A DNA stretch of 64,000 bases from Paenibacillus sp. yr247 (GCF_900103825.1 NZ_FNIF01000003.1:272947-336946); one strand, 5' to 3'; shown: positions 27,286 through 35,961, numbered from the stretch's first letter. Translations and numbers: made by a program. The notes: generated by a model from the sequence alone, not told the origin.

Positions 27286-28292
27286 CCGAATCCCTTCCCT
27301 TGCAGGGCTTGCTCACATTCGCCCAGAAATACGTCAACGATGTCGAGGGTGCCATCTTTTAATACACATAAATGATAGTGCAGGCTCTCAAACAACGAAT
27401 TGGCTCGGTACAGGAACAGCCGATCAAGAAACGATTGGCGGTCATAAAAAGGATGAAAGTCAAGATAACTATCTATGAGATGCCTTACTACGGGATCGAA
27501 ATAATGAAAATCCCTTTGCTTAAAAAAACCGCTTAACTGAATTTGACAAGCGAGATAAGCCACATCCCAAGCGGGATCTCCCGCGAAATGATGGTCGAAG
27601 TCAATCGCGTAGACACGATGTCCATCGAGAAATACGTTATTTGGATGAAAATCACCGTGAAGTAATACTGGGTGGCCCGTCCACTTCATTGCAGATTTTG
27701 TAAGTAAGCCGTTATAAATGGATTGAATATCTGATAATTTGTTCGGAACCGCGATTTCAAGATCTTTTACAAAACGGTTGATATTGGCGTTCGCCCTCGT
27801 TCGTTCGTTTTTTTGAATATTGGCAGGGGGGATCGAATGCAGGCGAGAGAGCCAATTGGCTGCAAGAAAAGCTGCTTGCTTGACATCTGTGCCTGCATGG
27901 ATACACTCATGCAATGTTCTCCCCGGTGCTTGTGACATCAGGAGCAATTGCCAGGTCTCTAAATAAGCAATGGGTCGAATGATTCTATAATACGGGTCCG
28001 TTCCCATTCCGCGATCCCATACATATTGCATCAATTGATAGCTGGCGAGCCCCTTCTCTCCATTTGAATAGAGCTTTCCAACTACGATTTCCAGGGCTTC
28101 TTCACCTTGTTGATTAGTATAAGCCATGCTATATTCCAAAATAAACTTACGCATTTTTGCAGTAGATGAAACGAGTGTGGACGTTAATATACGCCTGCAG
28201 TCGCCTGTAGGACTTGCTTCATAGGCAGATGTGATCTGTTCTAAAGGGGGAATCGGCAGTTGTTCATCGTTAACCATTCGTATATGCTCCAT
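27282..28292 (-). CDS. APH-family phosphotransferase
   Basis: 336 aa. Small-molecule kinase of the aminoglycoside-phosphotransferase/choline-kinase fold: Brenner motif LLHGDFHPNNVFLDG near residue 212 and metal-binding AIDFDHHFAGDPAWDVAYL near 230. N-lobe contains KFILEYSM and a VVGKLYSNGEKG loop. The first ATG sits almost on its GAGGA; the ATG five codons on (28277) has GGAATGGAG at 8 bases and could be the true start. Between GT4 and GH57 genes, so a sugar or maltose-type substrate is possible, as in trehalose/maltokinase pathways; resistance is unlikely from context. Confidence 0.8.
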   Translation of the reverse strand: MEHIRMVNDEQLPIPPLEQITSAYEASPTGDCRRILTSTLVSSTAKMRKFILEYSMAYTNQQGEEALEIVVGKLYSNGEKGLASYQLMQYVWDRGMGTDPYYRIIRPIAYLETWQLLLMSQAPGRTLHECIHAGTDVKQAAFLAANWLSRLHSIPPANIQKNERTRANANINRFVKDLEIAVPNKLSDIQSIYNGLLTKSAMKWTGHPVLLHGDFHPNNVFLDGHRVYAIDFDHHFAGDPAWDVAYLACQIQLSGFFKQRDFHYFDPVVRHLIDSYLDFHPFYDRQSFLDRLFLYRANSLFESLHYHLCVLKDGTLDIVDVFLGECEQALQGKGFG

Positions 28293-28295
28293 TCC

Positions 28296-29423
28296 TCATT
28301 TATTTCTCAATACCTCTTGATATAGGGATTGAGTATGAAGAGCGACGCGTTTCCATGTCCAACGGAGCGCTTCCTGGGCTCCGTTTTGTCCAAAAGTTCG
28401 TCTAAGGTGATGATTATTGAGCAGGACTAGGATGGTTTGCGCCAGCTCCTTCGGATTGTTCGGTTCAACCTTCAAAGTATTCTTGACTATTTCCCCAGCA
28501 CCGGTAGCAGTAGAAATGATTGTCGGTAAACCGGCGGCCATGGCTTCTAAAACAGTAATTCCAAACGGTTCAGATACGGCCGGCAAAACAAACATGATGG
28601 CATTTCTATAGCAGTTCAGCCATTGATCCCCAAGCACATTTCCCGTAAATTCGATGCGATCGTCAATCCGCCATCTTCGCGCCCGGCGACGCAGAATGCT
28701 CAGCAAATCCCCATCGCCTGCAATCATAAATCGGACATTGGTTTCAGCGAGAACCATTCGGGCAGCCTCCAAGAAATTTCCCGGTCCCTTTTGGTCGGTT
28801 ACCCTGCCGAGAAAAAGGATATGCCCGGCATTTTGCTGATAATCCCGATTGGACATCTGTTTAAAAGGAGCCGCATCAAGACCGTTATAGATTACCGTTG
28901 TTTTTGCTGGATCGGCATGATAATAGTCGACGAGATATTGTTTCGTACGCTTGGAAACTGTGATTGTGTGATTTACATTGCGAAATGCTTCTTGTTCGAT
29001 CGCTAATATTCCGGCATGAGGCAACATACCTGCCGCCCGGTCGGATTCGGTAGAGTGCACCGTCCAGATCAGTGGAATGTTATGGATCCTAGAAATACGT
29101 GTTGCTGCGAAAACTCCCATCCAATCATGTGCGTGAATGATATCGATCCCATCCGGTATGAAAGATTCTTCAAGCAGTGAGCGGAATTGTTGTACCGCTT
29201 CCCACGTGACGCCAGTGTTATAAGCAGAAGAAGAATGCGGTAATTCCACTCTATACAACGCCATCCGCTCAGGTATATCGAATTTTGTTTGTCCATCTGA
29301 GGGAAGATAAAAATCAATATGAATCCCCAAGCCTGTCAACTCACGGACAATCGCCTGGCAGTGAACACCGAGTCCCCCTGAAAACAGCGGAGGATATTCC
29401 CAGCCGATCATAGCAACTTTCAT
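28296..29423 (-). CDS. GT4 glycosyltransferase, glycogen-synthase-like
   Basis: 375 aa from the ATG giving MKVAMIGWEYPPLFSGGLGV; a TTG three codons earlier is possible. The N-terminal GGLGVHCQAIVREL is typical of starch/glycogen synthase-like GT4 enzymes. Middle HAHDWMGVFAATR and IWTVHSTE; donor site VLPAVSEPFGITVLEAMAAG near residue 285. With the GH57 and the phosphotransferase downstream (3-base gap) it forms a small alpha-glucan-type module. First gene of that operon. Confidence 0.87.
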   Translation of the reverse strand: MKVAMIGWEYPPLFSGGLGVHCQAIVRELTGLGIHIDFYLPSDGQTKFDIPERMALYRVELPHSSSAYNTGVTWEAVQQFRSLLEESFIPDGIDIIHAHDWMGVFAATRISRIHNIPLIWTVHSTESDRAAGMLPHAGILAIEQEAFRNVNHTITVSKRTKQYLVDYYHADPAKTTVIYNGLDAAPFKQMSNRDYQQNAGHILFLGRVTDQKGPGNFLEAARMVLAETNVRFMIAGDGDLLSILRRRARRWRIDDRIEFTGNVLGDQWLNCYRNAIMFVLPAVSEPFGITVLEAMAAGLPTIISTATGAGEIVKNTLKVEPNNPKELAQTILVLLNNHHLRRTFGQNGAQEALRWTWKRVALHTQSLYQEVLRNK

Positions 29424-29708
29424 ATAAATCAACCTGCTTTCTCACTCGTCATCATTTGTTGCGGAAACTGCGGAAAGGCTTTTACATGTTCTCAATAAAT
29501 TTGACTATGATATAAAATATGAAACTTATATTAGAAGAGAAACGGCGGTCATCTACTAACTAGTTTTATTTTGCCATTATGGTAATAATAGGGAATACAC
29601 TCATATAAAACCCTCCGATAAACAGTTTTTATTCCATCCTGACGGATGGCCTCTTTTTCACTGTTAACCTAGAGGGCCCAAATGATTTGGTCATATACCC
29701 ATGCGCTT
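29424..29708. other. Intergenic region, no gene seen
   Basis: 285 bases separating two minus-strand operons. It contains a short stem CCATCC-TGAC-GGATGG near 29635-29650 followed on the plus strand by CCTCTTTTT, which points away from the flanking genes and so has no obvious client. The promoter of the GT4-APH-GH57 operon should lie in the left half. Confidence 0.4.
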
Positions 29709-30323
29709 TCACCGGTCCTGCTCAAGATAGCCTTTTCCCTGTAAATAACATAGGATTTTTCCCACCGCTTCACTTACCGAAAGATTATCGCTTTCGATCA
29801 TAATTTCCGGACTTAAAGGAGCTTCATAGGGGGCGGTTATGCCTGTAAAGTTTTGAATTTCTCCCGTTTTGGACTTCTTATATAATCCCTTCGGATCTCT
29901 TCGCTCACACTCTTCTATCGTGCACTTTACGTAGATCTCGATAAATTCTCCTTCTGTAAAAAGGGAGCGGACGATGGCACGGTCTGCCCGATAAGGAGAA
30001 ATAGTGGCCACGAGCGTGATCAGGCCCGCTTCTACAAATAACTTGGATACTTCTCCAATCCGTCGGATATTTTCTGTCCGATCCTCCGGACTGAAAGACA
30101 AATTTATATTTAATCCATGACGGAGATTGTCTCCATCTAATATAAAGCACCTGATCTGTCGGTTAAACAGTTCCATCTCCATCTGAGCCGCCAGCGTCGA
30201 TTTGCCCGCCCCGGACAAACCGGTAAACCACAGGACGCAGCTTTTATGTCCATTTATTTTATGACGGTCTTCTTTTTCTACTTTTGTATGCTGCCAAACA
30301 ATATGTTCCGATTTTGCTTCCAC
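29709..30323 (-). CDS. cysC: Adenylylsulfate (APS) kinase
   Basis: 204 aa. Phosphorylates APS to PAPS, the sulfate donor. P-loop GLSGAGKST near residue 32, LDGDNLRHGLN near 58, DRTENIRRIGEVSKL, and FIEIYVKC, KKSKTGEIQNFTGI, all standard CysC. The GTG start is chosen because AAGGAGG lies 7 bases upstream and the codon overlaps the TAG stop of the upstream PHP gene (TAGTG), a coupling arrangement. No ATP sulfurylase or PAPS reductase is nearby; three sulfotransferases are, so PAPS here is for sulfation rather than sulfate reduction. Confidence 0.93.
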   Translation of the reverse strand: MEAKSEHIVWQHTKVEKEDRHKINGHKSCVLWFTGLSGAGKSTLAAQMEMELFNRQIRCFILDGDNLRHGLNINLSFSPEDRTENIRRIGEVSKLFVEAGLITLVATISPYRADRAIVRSLFTEGEFIEIYVKCTIEECERRDPKGLYKKSKTGEIQNFTGITAPYEAPLSPEIMIESDNLSVSEAVGKILCYLQGKGYLEQDR

Positions 30324-31168
30324 TATGCTTCCTCCTTCCATTCCAAACCGAATTCTCCCAATTGATGATCATCGTTATGAAAATCTGAACCACCTGTCAT
30401 GATAAGATGAAACTCATGTGCGATATGTTGATAACGGGTATTATCGTCTTTGTTATGTTTCCGGTGCCAAACTTCTATTCCGTCGAAAGGGAACTGCATT
30501 AATTCACGTATGATTTCATCGTTGCTGAGTAACAATGGATGAGCTAATACAGCTATGCCGCCCGTCCGGTGAATGAGATCAATCCCCTCCTGAGGGGAAA
30601 TAATCAGTTTATCCATGGCACAGGGTTTTCCGTCCGCCAGATATTCGTCAAACACGGTTTGGTAATCCGATACATATCCCTTCTTAACGACAGTCATGGC
30701 AATATGAGGCCTGGCAATGACACTTCCCTTGCTGAATTCTTTCACATCATCCATAGTGATGGGCATTCCCAATTCCACGAATTTTTGGACAATACGCCAT
30801 GCCCGCTGCTCTCTGCCCTCTCGCATACGGGCCAAGGTCTCGTTGAATTCGGAACAGGCGATCACATTGTAACCGAGTATATCGACACTCATGCCTTTAT
30901 ATTTCGTACTTAATTCGACTCCAGCGATCACGTTGACTCCGAATTCCAGTCCTGCTTGCTGAGCTTCCTTGATTCCTTCAATCGTATCGTGGTCTGTTAT
31001 CGCAATGGTCCTTAACTCGGCGGCATGAGCCTTTTGCACGAGCTCTCTAGGAGAGTAAATACCGTCGGACGCAGTAGTATGCATATGAAGATCATAATAA
31101 CCTGACTCTAAAACTTTGGTTAAATCCACTAACATCACCTGTTTTCTGATCACATAATCCACCTTCAT
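30323..31168 (-). CDS. PHP-domain phosphoesterase (probable PAP/nucleoside bisphosphate phosphatase)
   Basis: 281 aa. PHP metal motifs: DLHMHTTASDGIYSP, AITDHDTIEG, GVELST, ARPHIAMTVVKKG, GGIAVLAHP and GGSDFHND. This set matches the YciV/TrpH-type family, some members of which hydrolyse 3',5'-nucleoside bisphosphates such as PAP. Directly upstream of and coupled to cysC, and next to sulfotransferases that release PAP, so PAP clearance is a natural role. The start is uncertain: ATG at 31168 lacks a site, GTG at 31153 has AAGGTGGAT before it, and ATG at 31135 is also possible; the PHP motif starts only after all of them. Confidence 0.85.
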   Translation of the reverse strand: MKVDYVIRKQVMLVDLTKVLESGYYDLHMHTTASDGIYSPRELVQKAHAAELRTIAITDHDTIEGIKEAQQAGLEFGVNVIAGVELSTKYKGMSVDILGYNVIACSEFNETLARMREGREQRAWRIVQKFVELGMPITMDDVKEFSKGSVIARPHIAMTVVKKGYVSDYQTVFDEYLADGKPCAMDKLIISPQEGIDLIHRTGGIAVLAHPLLLSNDEIIRELMQFPFDGIEVWHRKHNKDDNTRYQHIAHEFHLIMTGGSDFHNDDHQLGEFGLEWKEEA

Positions 31169-31379
31169 TTTAAATTTCTATTCTACTATTTAATGCGCAT
31201 AGAAAAGCTATGGTGTTAAACTAGCATCTAGTTTAATAGAAAATCAACGATTGTCACGCTGTATAAGGCCCTAATCTATGAAACATTAAAATTTTGTTAT
31301 TCTACCATTACACATGTCCGTATCCATTTCATGTTCTTTTGAATTAAATAAATTATCTTTAACGAATGGAGGGAGAAAC

Positions 31380-31574
31380 ATGGCTAAAGAAAAAGTATTG
31401 AAATTTGAAATGAAAGAACAAAAATTAAATGCAAAAACAGCCAAAAAAGCAGCATTGAAAGAATGGAAACTTCAAAAGCAAACTGCAAAGGCAACTTTTA
31501 GGCAGGAAAAAGATGCACTAAGAGCAAGACAGAAAGCTGACATGTTAGCAAGAAAAGCGGAAAAGCCAAAATAA
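31380..31574 (+). CDS. Small Lys/Ala-rich basic protein, unknown
   Basis: 64 aa from the ATG behind GGAGGGAG. Composition is dominated by Lys, Ala and Gln with almost no hydrophobic core (KAALKEWKLQKQTAKATF), suggesting one long charged helix. It could bind nucleic acid or polyanionic (for example sulfated or uronic) glycan. Stands alone on the plus strand and is followed by a perfect 15-bp hairpin. No family recognised. Confidence 0.65.
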   Translation: MAKEKVLKFEMKEQKLNAKTAKKAALKEWKLQKQTAKATFRQEKDALRARQKADMLARKAEKPK

Positions 31575-31605
31575 CAAGGACGCCTAAATTTAAATACTCC
31601 TAGCC

Positions 31606-31640
31606 AGATAGCCTGAAATCATGTAGATTTCAGGCTATCT
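31606..31640. terminator. Perfect 15-bp hairpin after the basic protein gene
   Basis: AGATAGCCTGAAATC and GATTTCAGGCTATCT pair fully around ATGTA. The T-tract is poor (AGCGTTTCAT), so it may act as a terminator or as a 3' stability element. Confidence 0.6.
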
Positions 31641-31689
31641 AGCGTTTCATCAAAGGGAACGCTTGGACACCTGAGGAGTCCGCATAAAA

Positions 31690-31736
31690 CAAAGGCTCCA
31701 GAAAAAAACTCATTGATCCGAGCTTTTTCCTGGAGC
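31690..31736 (-). terminator. Terminator of the sulfotransferase operon
   Basis: GCTCCAG and CTGGAGC close a long stem whose interior pairs AAAAA with TTTTT and CTC with GAG. On the minus strand it is followed by CTTTGTTTT. Confidence 0.65.
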
Positions 31737-31747
31737 TACAATGTTCT

Positions 31748-32560
31748 TTACACGCCATTTTGCTGAATTCGAATATAATCATGTAGTTCTTGTTTGGATG
31801 GATGATCCAGAGCTTGAATTTTCAGCTCCAAAAGATTTTTCGCGTAGTGATATAATTCAATGTCTATTTCGTTATGTTTCACTATTAAATCGATGAAAAC
31901 TTTGGATATCTGCTCTTTTGCAGGACGACTAGCCGTTACGTTTTTCTTTGCGTAATTTATATGTTCCCAACCAAATTGTTTCTTCATCAAAAATAAAGAT
32001 TCATCGAACATTTCTGTTATGCCTACAATTGAAAAATGGTTATGGATATTTTCTTTGGCTAGTTGCAAATCAGGTATATTTCCTCCGGATAAATAACGGG
32101 TCTGGAAATTAAAAAACTTTGGTTTGGTAATAAATTCTTCAAAACTTGTGTCTGTTTTAAAATGATTTTTTCCAAGAAAATAATAATAATGTGAAATCAC
32201 TCGATCAATGGGTTCACGAAGCATTGTCATATAGGTATACGGTTTTGACAAATAGCGATGCATACCAAAGTACATGTGACCGTAAATACAATTTATATGT
32301 TCGTCTCCCTTGGGAACTTGTTGAAAATAGGTTTCCAGATGTTCCACATAACAACCGATTTTGGTTACTTTCTCATTTGGTATTTCGTTTAATAATGTTT
32401 CTACCGTTTGTGGATCTTTCACCTTAATAATTTCACTTATATGATATTGTTCATCAATGATTCTACCTAAGGTTTGTCCACCTGTTTTAGGTACATGTAA
32501 AAAAATAAGCAATTCCTTTTCACTCTCATTTTCATTATGATTAACAAAAAAAATTCTCAT
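31748..32560 (-). CDS. Sulfotransferase, HS2ST-like (sulfotransferase family 2)
   Basis: 270 aa; start at the ATG behind AAAGGGG giving MRIFFVNHNENES. PAPS-binding signatures: 5'-phosphosulfate loop LIFLHVPKTGGQTLG near residue 17 and 3'-phosphate motif TMLREPIDRVISHYYY near 112. This pattern matches the polysaccharide/uronyl 2-O-sulfotransferase-type family. Expected to transfer sulfate to a sugar hydroxyl. Full paralogue at 33453-34274; a different-class sulfotransferase lies between them. No membrane segment. AT-rich relative to the flanking glycosyltransferase genes, possibly acquired. Confidence 0.88.
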   Translation of the reverse strand: MRIFFVNHNENESEKELLIFLHVPKTGGQTLGRIIDEQYHISEIIKVKDPQTVETLLNEIPNEKVTKIGCYVEHLETYFQQVPKGDEHINCIYGHMYFGMHRYLSKPYTYMTMLREPIDRVISHYYYFLGKNHFKTDTSFEEFITKPKFFNFQTRYLSGGNIPDLQLAKENIHNHFSIVGITEMFDESLFLMKKQFGWEHINYAKKNVTASRPAKEQISKVFIDLIVKHNEIDIELYHYAKNLLELKIQALDHPSKQELHDYIRIQQNGV

Positions 32561-32596
32561 GTTTATCCCCTTTCCATCTCTTAATGACACTAAAAG

Positions 32597-33352
32597 TTAT
32601 TCTTTTTCCCAACCAAAATCTCTCCCCAAATATTTATATAATCTCTGGTTATGCGGTCTAAAAAAATCCGTTAAACGTTTTCTTAGATGATCTTCCATCT
32701 TTGAGTAGCTGCCGACATTCCATTGTTTATGATCTGTTAATTCCCAGTTTGGCAAGTTCAGAAAGTCGGTTACCTGTTTGAAGCCTGTTAGCGGGTCAGC
32801 AAAGAAATCCTCGCTTTTTACGATCAAAAACTGTTCTTTAGGGAAATAATTCATCCAACGTTTTAATTGATCCGCATAAATCCCCCTAGTCAAATAGGAG
32901 GTGCTAAGCGTTTTATAATTTTCAAGCGTTTTCTTCCTCTTTTTGTTAAATTCTTCCTCTTCTTTTGCTATAGCGTCTATAAAAGAAAGAGTTTCCTTCC
33001 CTTTCCTCGCCATATGGTGGTAGTGGGAATAAGCCCTGTCTACGGGATTTCTTAATAACGCGATTAGTTTCACCTGAGGCATTGTCTCGAAAACTCTCTT
33101 TGGAACATCGGGGTGGATGATATAACGAGGACTCGCCTCACCTGTTACATAATTCTCCTTATAGTCCGATAACAATGGAAAATGATCTCGATACCAATCA
33201 GGACCCAGCTCATATTTTTTATCAAAGTAATGTACTTCTTTTTTTATAGCAGGAGTGATATATGGAAGCTCTACTAAATTTCTATACAGTGTAGATGTCC
33301 CGCATTTCATAGCTCCAATGATAATAAAATGCGGCATTAGCTTTTCATTCAT
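32597..33352 (-). CDS. Sulfotransferase, NDST/heparan-type (PF00685-like)
   Basis: 251 aa behind AGGAGGG. 5'-PSB loop IIIGAMKCGTSTLYRNL near residue 9, 3'-PB motif LIALLRNPVDRAYSHYHH near 95, and GIYADQLKRWMNYFPKEQF near 155, the hallmarks of the sulfotransferase domain seen in heparan N- and O-sulfotransferases. It differs in class from its two neighbours, so two kinds of sulfation are likely. The operon order is family 2 - PF00685 - family 2. Confidence 0.9.
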   Translation of the reverse strand: MNEKLMPHFIIIGAMKCGTSTLYRNLVELPYITPAIKKEVHYFDKKYELGPDWYRDHFPLLSDYKENYVTGEASPRYIIHPDVPKRVFETMPQVKLIALLRNPVDRAYSHYHHMARKGKETLSFIDAIAKEEEEFNKKRKKTLENYKTLSTSYLTRGIYADQLKRWMNYFPKEQFLIVKSEDFFADPLTGFKQVTDFLNLPNWELTDHKQWNVGSYSKMEDHLRKRLTDFFRPHNQRLYKYLGRDFGWEKE

Positions 33353-33452
33353 ATTTACAGCCCTCCTAGTAAACCCAATAATTTATATTATTCAAAATAA
33401 AGAATGAGGGTACGGTAATGCGACTATAAAAAAAAAAAATAGGTAAGTGTTA

Positions 33453-34274
33453 TCAATGCGTCTGATTTTGTTGATTTTGAATAAAAAAATGAAGTTCTTG
33501 TTTGGATTGATCGTCTAAAGTATGAATTTTCTGCTCCAGCATATTTCTGGCATAATCATATAACTCGATATCCAGTTCATTATGTCTCTTAACTAAATCA
33601 ATGATTTCTTTGGACAGCTGATCTCTTGAAGGACGATTTACCGTTACGTTTTTTTTGGAGTAGTTAATATCTTGCCAGCCAAATTGTTTTTTCATTAAAA
33701 ATAAAGATTCGTCAAACATTTCCGTTATGCCGACAATGGAAAAATATTTATCTATATTTTCTTTAGCCTTTTGGATATCAGGTGTATCTTTGGGTGTAAA
33801 TTGTCCAGAGATATATTGAGTCTGCACGTTTCTGTTTAAATTATCGCTAATAAAATCTTCAAAGCTGGTATTTGTTTTAAAATGATTTTTGCCTTGCAAA
33901 TAATAATAGTGTGAAATCACCCGGTCAATTGGTTCCCGAAGCATTGTTATATAGGTGTACGGTTTATTTAAAAAACGATGAGCCCCAAAGTAGATGTGTC
34001 CGTAAATACAATTAATATTTGTATCCCCCTTCGGAACTTGGTTTAAATAGGCTTCCAAATGTTCAAAATAACAACCGATTTTTGATGCTTTTGCTTTTGA
34101 AATTTCGTTTAATAATGTTTCTAACGTGAATGGTTTTTTCAGCTTATAAACTTCACTTATATGATATTGATCCTCAATTATTTTAGTTAATGTTTGTCCG
34201 GCTGTTTTGTCTATGTGTATAAACAGGATTACTTCTTTTTGCCTTTCATGACCATGAATAAAATAAAGCCTCAT
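33453..34274 (-). CDS. Sulfotransferase, HS2ST-like, paralogue
   Basis: 273 aa behind AAAGGGGGATCC. 5'-PSB loop ILFIHIDKTAGQTLT (Asp-Lys-Thr-Ala replaces Pro-Lys-Thr-Gly of the paralogue) and 3'-PB TMLREPIDRVISHYYY are intact. Highly similar to the 270-aa enzyme along the whole length, including ending motifs, so a recent duplication. Their leaders also resemble each other: TATTATTCA, AATGAGGGT/AATAGGGTC and GCGGTAA-type blocks at 33385-33425 and 34315-34360. Confidence 0.88.
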   Translation of the reverse strand: MRLYFIHGHERQKEVILFIHIDKTAGQTLTKIIEDQYHISEVYKLKKPFTLETLLNEISKAKASKIGCYFEHLEAYLNQVPKGDTNINCIYGHIYFGAHRFLNKPYTYITMLREPIDRVISHYYYLQGKNHFKTNTSFEDFISDNLNRNVQTQYISGQFTPKDTPDIQKAKENIDKYFSIVGITEMFDESLFLMKKQFGWQDINYSKKNVTVNRPSRDQLSKEIIDLVKRHNELDIELYDYARNMLEQKIHTLDDQSKQELHFFIQNQQNQTH

Positions 34275-34431
34275 ACGGATCCCCCTTTTGACATATTTCC
34301 ACAGGCTCTCTTGGTATATTATTCAGTATAAAAAATAGGGTCGCGGTAAAATGACGATGACAAAAGCCGTTTCTATTACTTGCCGTCTACATATCTTATT
34401 AACAAATAAGCATATCAAGGGGGCACTGCAG

Positions 34432-35088
34432 ATGATTCGTCATTTAATCAATGAATGGATAAAAATAAAAGAAGCAAATCTGATCAAAGAAATTAATAAA
34501 ATTACTGCAATCAGACCTGGAACCGATGAAGACGGACTGGTCGAAGTAGATAATCCAACAGACCTTACCTTATTGTATTGTCATGAGAAATACGCCGTCT
34601 TTCGCCTTGATGCGAACCGCAGCATTAAAATCTATGCCAAAAAAGGCGAGGCGGAACAGGAGTATCGCATCATGCAATTGGGAGCAGAGAGAGGAATAAG
34701 TCCCAATGTGTACGATTGGGGTCCGAATTTTCTGGTCACAGAACTTATTAAGGCACCTACAATTGCCCAATATTTGGAAGCTAATACTTTGACCAAGGAA
34801 CTGACTGAACGCCTTATCCAACTTCTGGATGACCTAGAGGAAGCGGGTGTTAGCAGCAATCAAGCTCTGGAAGATATTTTCTTGCTTCCGGACGGCAGTC
34901 TTAGGGCAATAAATATCAAAACCAATCTTGATAAAAATCCTCTATTTCCGAAAAAAATGATCAAAGGAATGGGAAATCAATTCGGTACCTTCTTGCAATA
35001 TGTGAAGGAAATCGACGGTGCTTTATTTAGAATATGGAGCAGTCAACCGGATTTCATCACATATGTGGAGAAAAAAAATGAGGAGTGA
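34432..35088 (+). CDS. Kinase-like protein, probable pseudokinase
   Basis: 218 aa from the ATG behind AAGGGGG. It aligns with the kinase-like proteins at 6862 and 35962 (VDNPTDLTLLY against IDNPTTFRLLG; RSIKIYA against RCVKIYF; the shared PKKMIKGMG ending). However, the Gly-rich loop is replaced by YCHEKYAVF, the catalytic RFDHATRHIYV by SSNQALEDIFL, and the metal Asp by AINIK. The ATP lysine alone is kept. It therefore looks catalytically dead and may be a scaffold or regulator of the active copies. Followed 9 bases later by a HipA-like gene. Confidence 0.75.
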   Translation: MIRHLINEWIKIKEANLIKEINKITAIRPGTDEDGLVEVDNPTDLTLLYCHEKYAVFRLDANRSIKIYAKKGEAEQEYRIMQLGAERGISPNVYDWGPNFLVTELIKAPTIAQYLEANTLTKELTERLIQLLDDLEEAGVSSNQALEDIFLLPDGSLRAINIKTNLDKNPLFPKKMIKGMGNQFGTFLQYVKEIDGALFRIWSSQPDFITYVEKKNEE

Positions 35089-35097
35089 TCTTTCCAA

Positions 35098-35889
35098 ATG
35101 TCACGTTATTTGAAGCCCCTTCTTCATTTGCTTCAGTTGCCGAAAGGACGTTCCAAACCGCAATTAATCCGTTTTAACAACGGTAACGAATATGTCGTGA
35201 AATTTAAAAATAATAAATCGGGAACGAGAGTTTTGGTCAACGAATATGTTGCCGGAAAACTGGCGCTGCTGCTTTCCCTGCCGGTGGTTCCTTTTCGTCT
35301 TGTATATATAGCAAAAAAATTCATCAATGAGAATCCCACGCTGATCGAACATAACTTTCAATCGGGTTATCAGTTGGCAAGTTTATATATTAAGGACAGT
35401 TCGGTTCTGAAAGTATTCCTTCCGTTAGATCAACTATATGAAATCAAAATAAGCAATCGCGACAAATTGGCCGGAGTCATCGCATTTGATTATTGGATCG
35501 GAAACTACGACCGTAACAGAAGTAACGTACTTCTTAAACTCCTGCCCAATGGAGAGTATCATTGCTTTATGATCGATCATGGCCATGTCTTTGGAAAATC
35601 ATCTTGGACAATAGAATCACTCAAAGAGACGATTCCTAACATGGCTACTAGTTGGAGGAAAGTGCACAGTCGGTTCTTCTCTATGCTTCAAGGAGAAGAA
35701 GAGATTGCTGCATATATTGATAAGATTATGAAAGTACCTGACCAAACGATACATCAAATCGTACGCTCCATTCCTAGAGATTGGGAAGTGTGTGATCAGG
35801 AAAAAGAAGCTCTTGCTGAATATCTGATCCAATCAAAAAAGAGACTGCCCAGTCTGAGTCTCCCCCCAGATGAAACGCTTACCCACTAA
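35098..35889 (+). CDS. HipA-like kinase family protein, paralogue
   Basis: 263 aa behind GAGGAG. PQLIRFNNGNEYVVKFKNN, AFDYWIGNYDRNRSNVLL (catalytic Asp, Asn) and MIDHGHVFG mirror the 262-aa protein at 17231-18019 over the full length. All expected catalytic residues appear present. Pairs with an upstream pseudokinase in a two-gene operon. Not part of a HipAB module because no HTH partner is present. Role in phosphorylating a spore-surface component is a guess from context. Confidence 0.82.
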   Translation: MSRYLKPLLHLLQLPKGRSKPQLIRFNNGNEYVVKFKNNKSGTRVLVNEYVAGKLALLLSLPVVPFRLVYIAKKFINENPTLIEHNFQSGYQLASLYIKDSSVLKVFLPLDQLYEIKISNRDKLAGVIAFDYWIGNYDRNRSNVLLKLLPNGEYHCFMIDHGHVFGKSSWTIESLKETIPNMATSWRKVHSRFFSMLQGEEEIAAYIDKIMKVPDQTIHQIVRSIPRDWEVCDQEKEALAEYLIQSKKRLPSLSLPPDETLTH

Positions 35890-35923
35890 TAAACCAATTG
35901 TTCTTCGCATACGGGCAAATAAT

Positions 35924-35956
35924 AAAAGGTTCTTCAATAAGCTGAAGAACCTTTTT
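35924..35956. terminator. Bidirectional terminator
   Basis: Perfect 13-bp stem AAAAGGTTCTTCA / TGAAGAACCTTTT around ATAAGC, with A-run and T-run on the flanks. Serves both convergent kinase genes. Confidence 0.9.
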
Positions 35957-35961
35957 AGTCT

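Noticed and set aside
27282-28292. Aminoglycoside resistance gene
   Set aside because: APH fold is shared by many metabolic kinases; neighbours are glucan enzymes.
29709-30323. Part of an assimilatory sulfate reduction cluster
   Set aside because: No ATP sulfurylase, PAPS reductase or sulfite reductase is present; sulfotransferases are.
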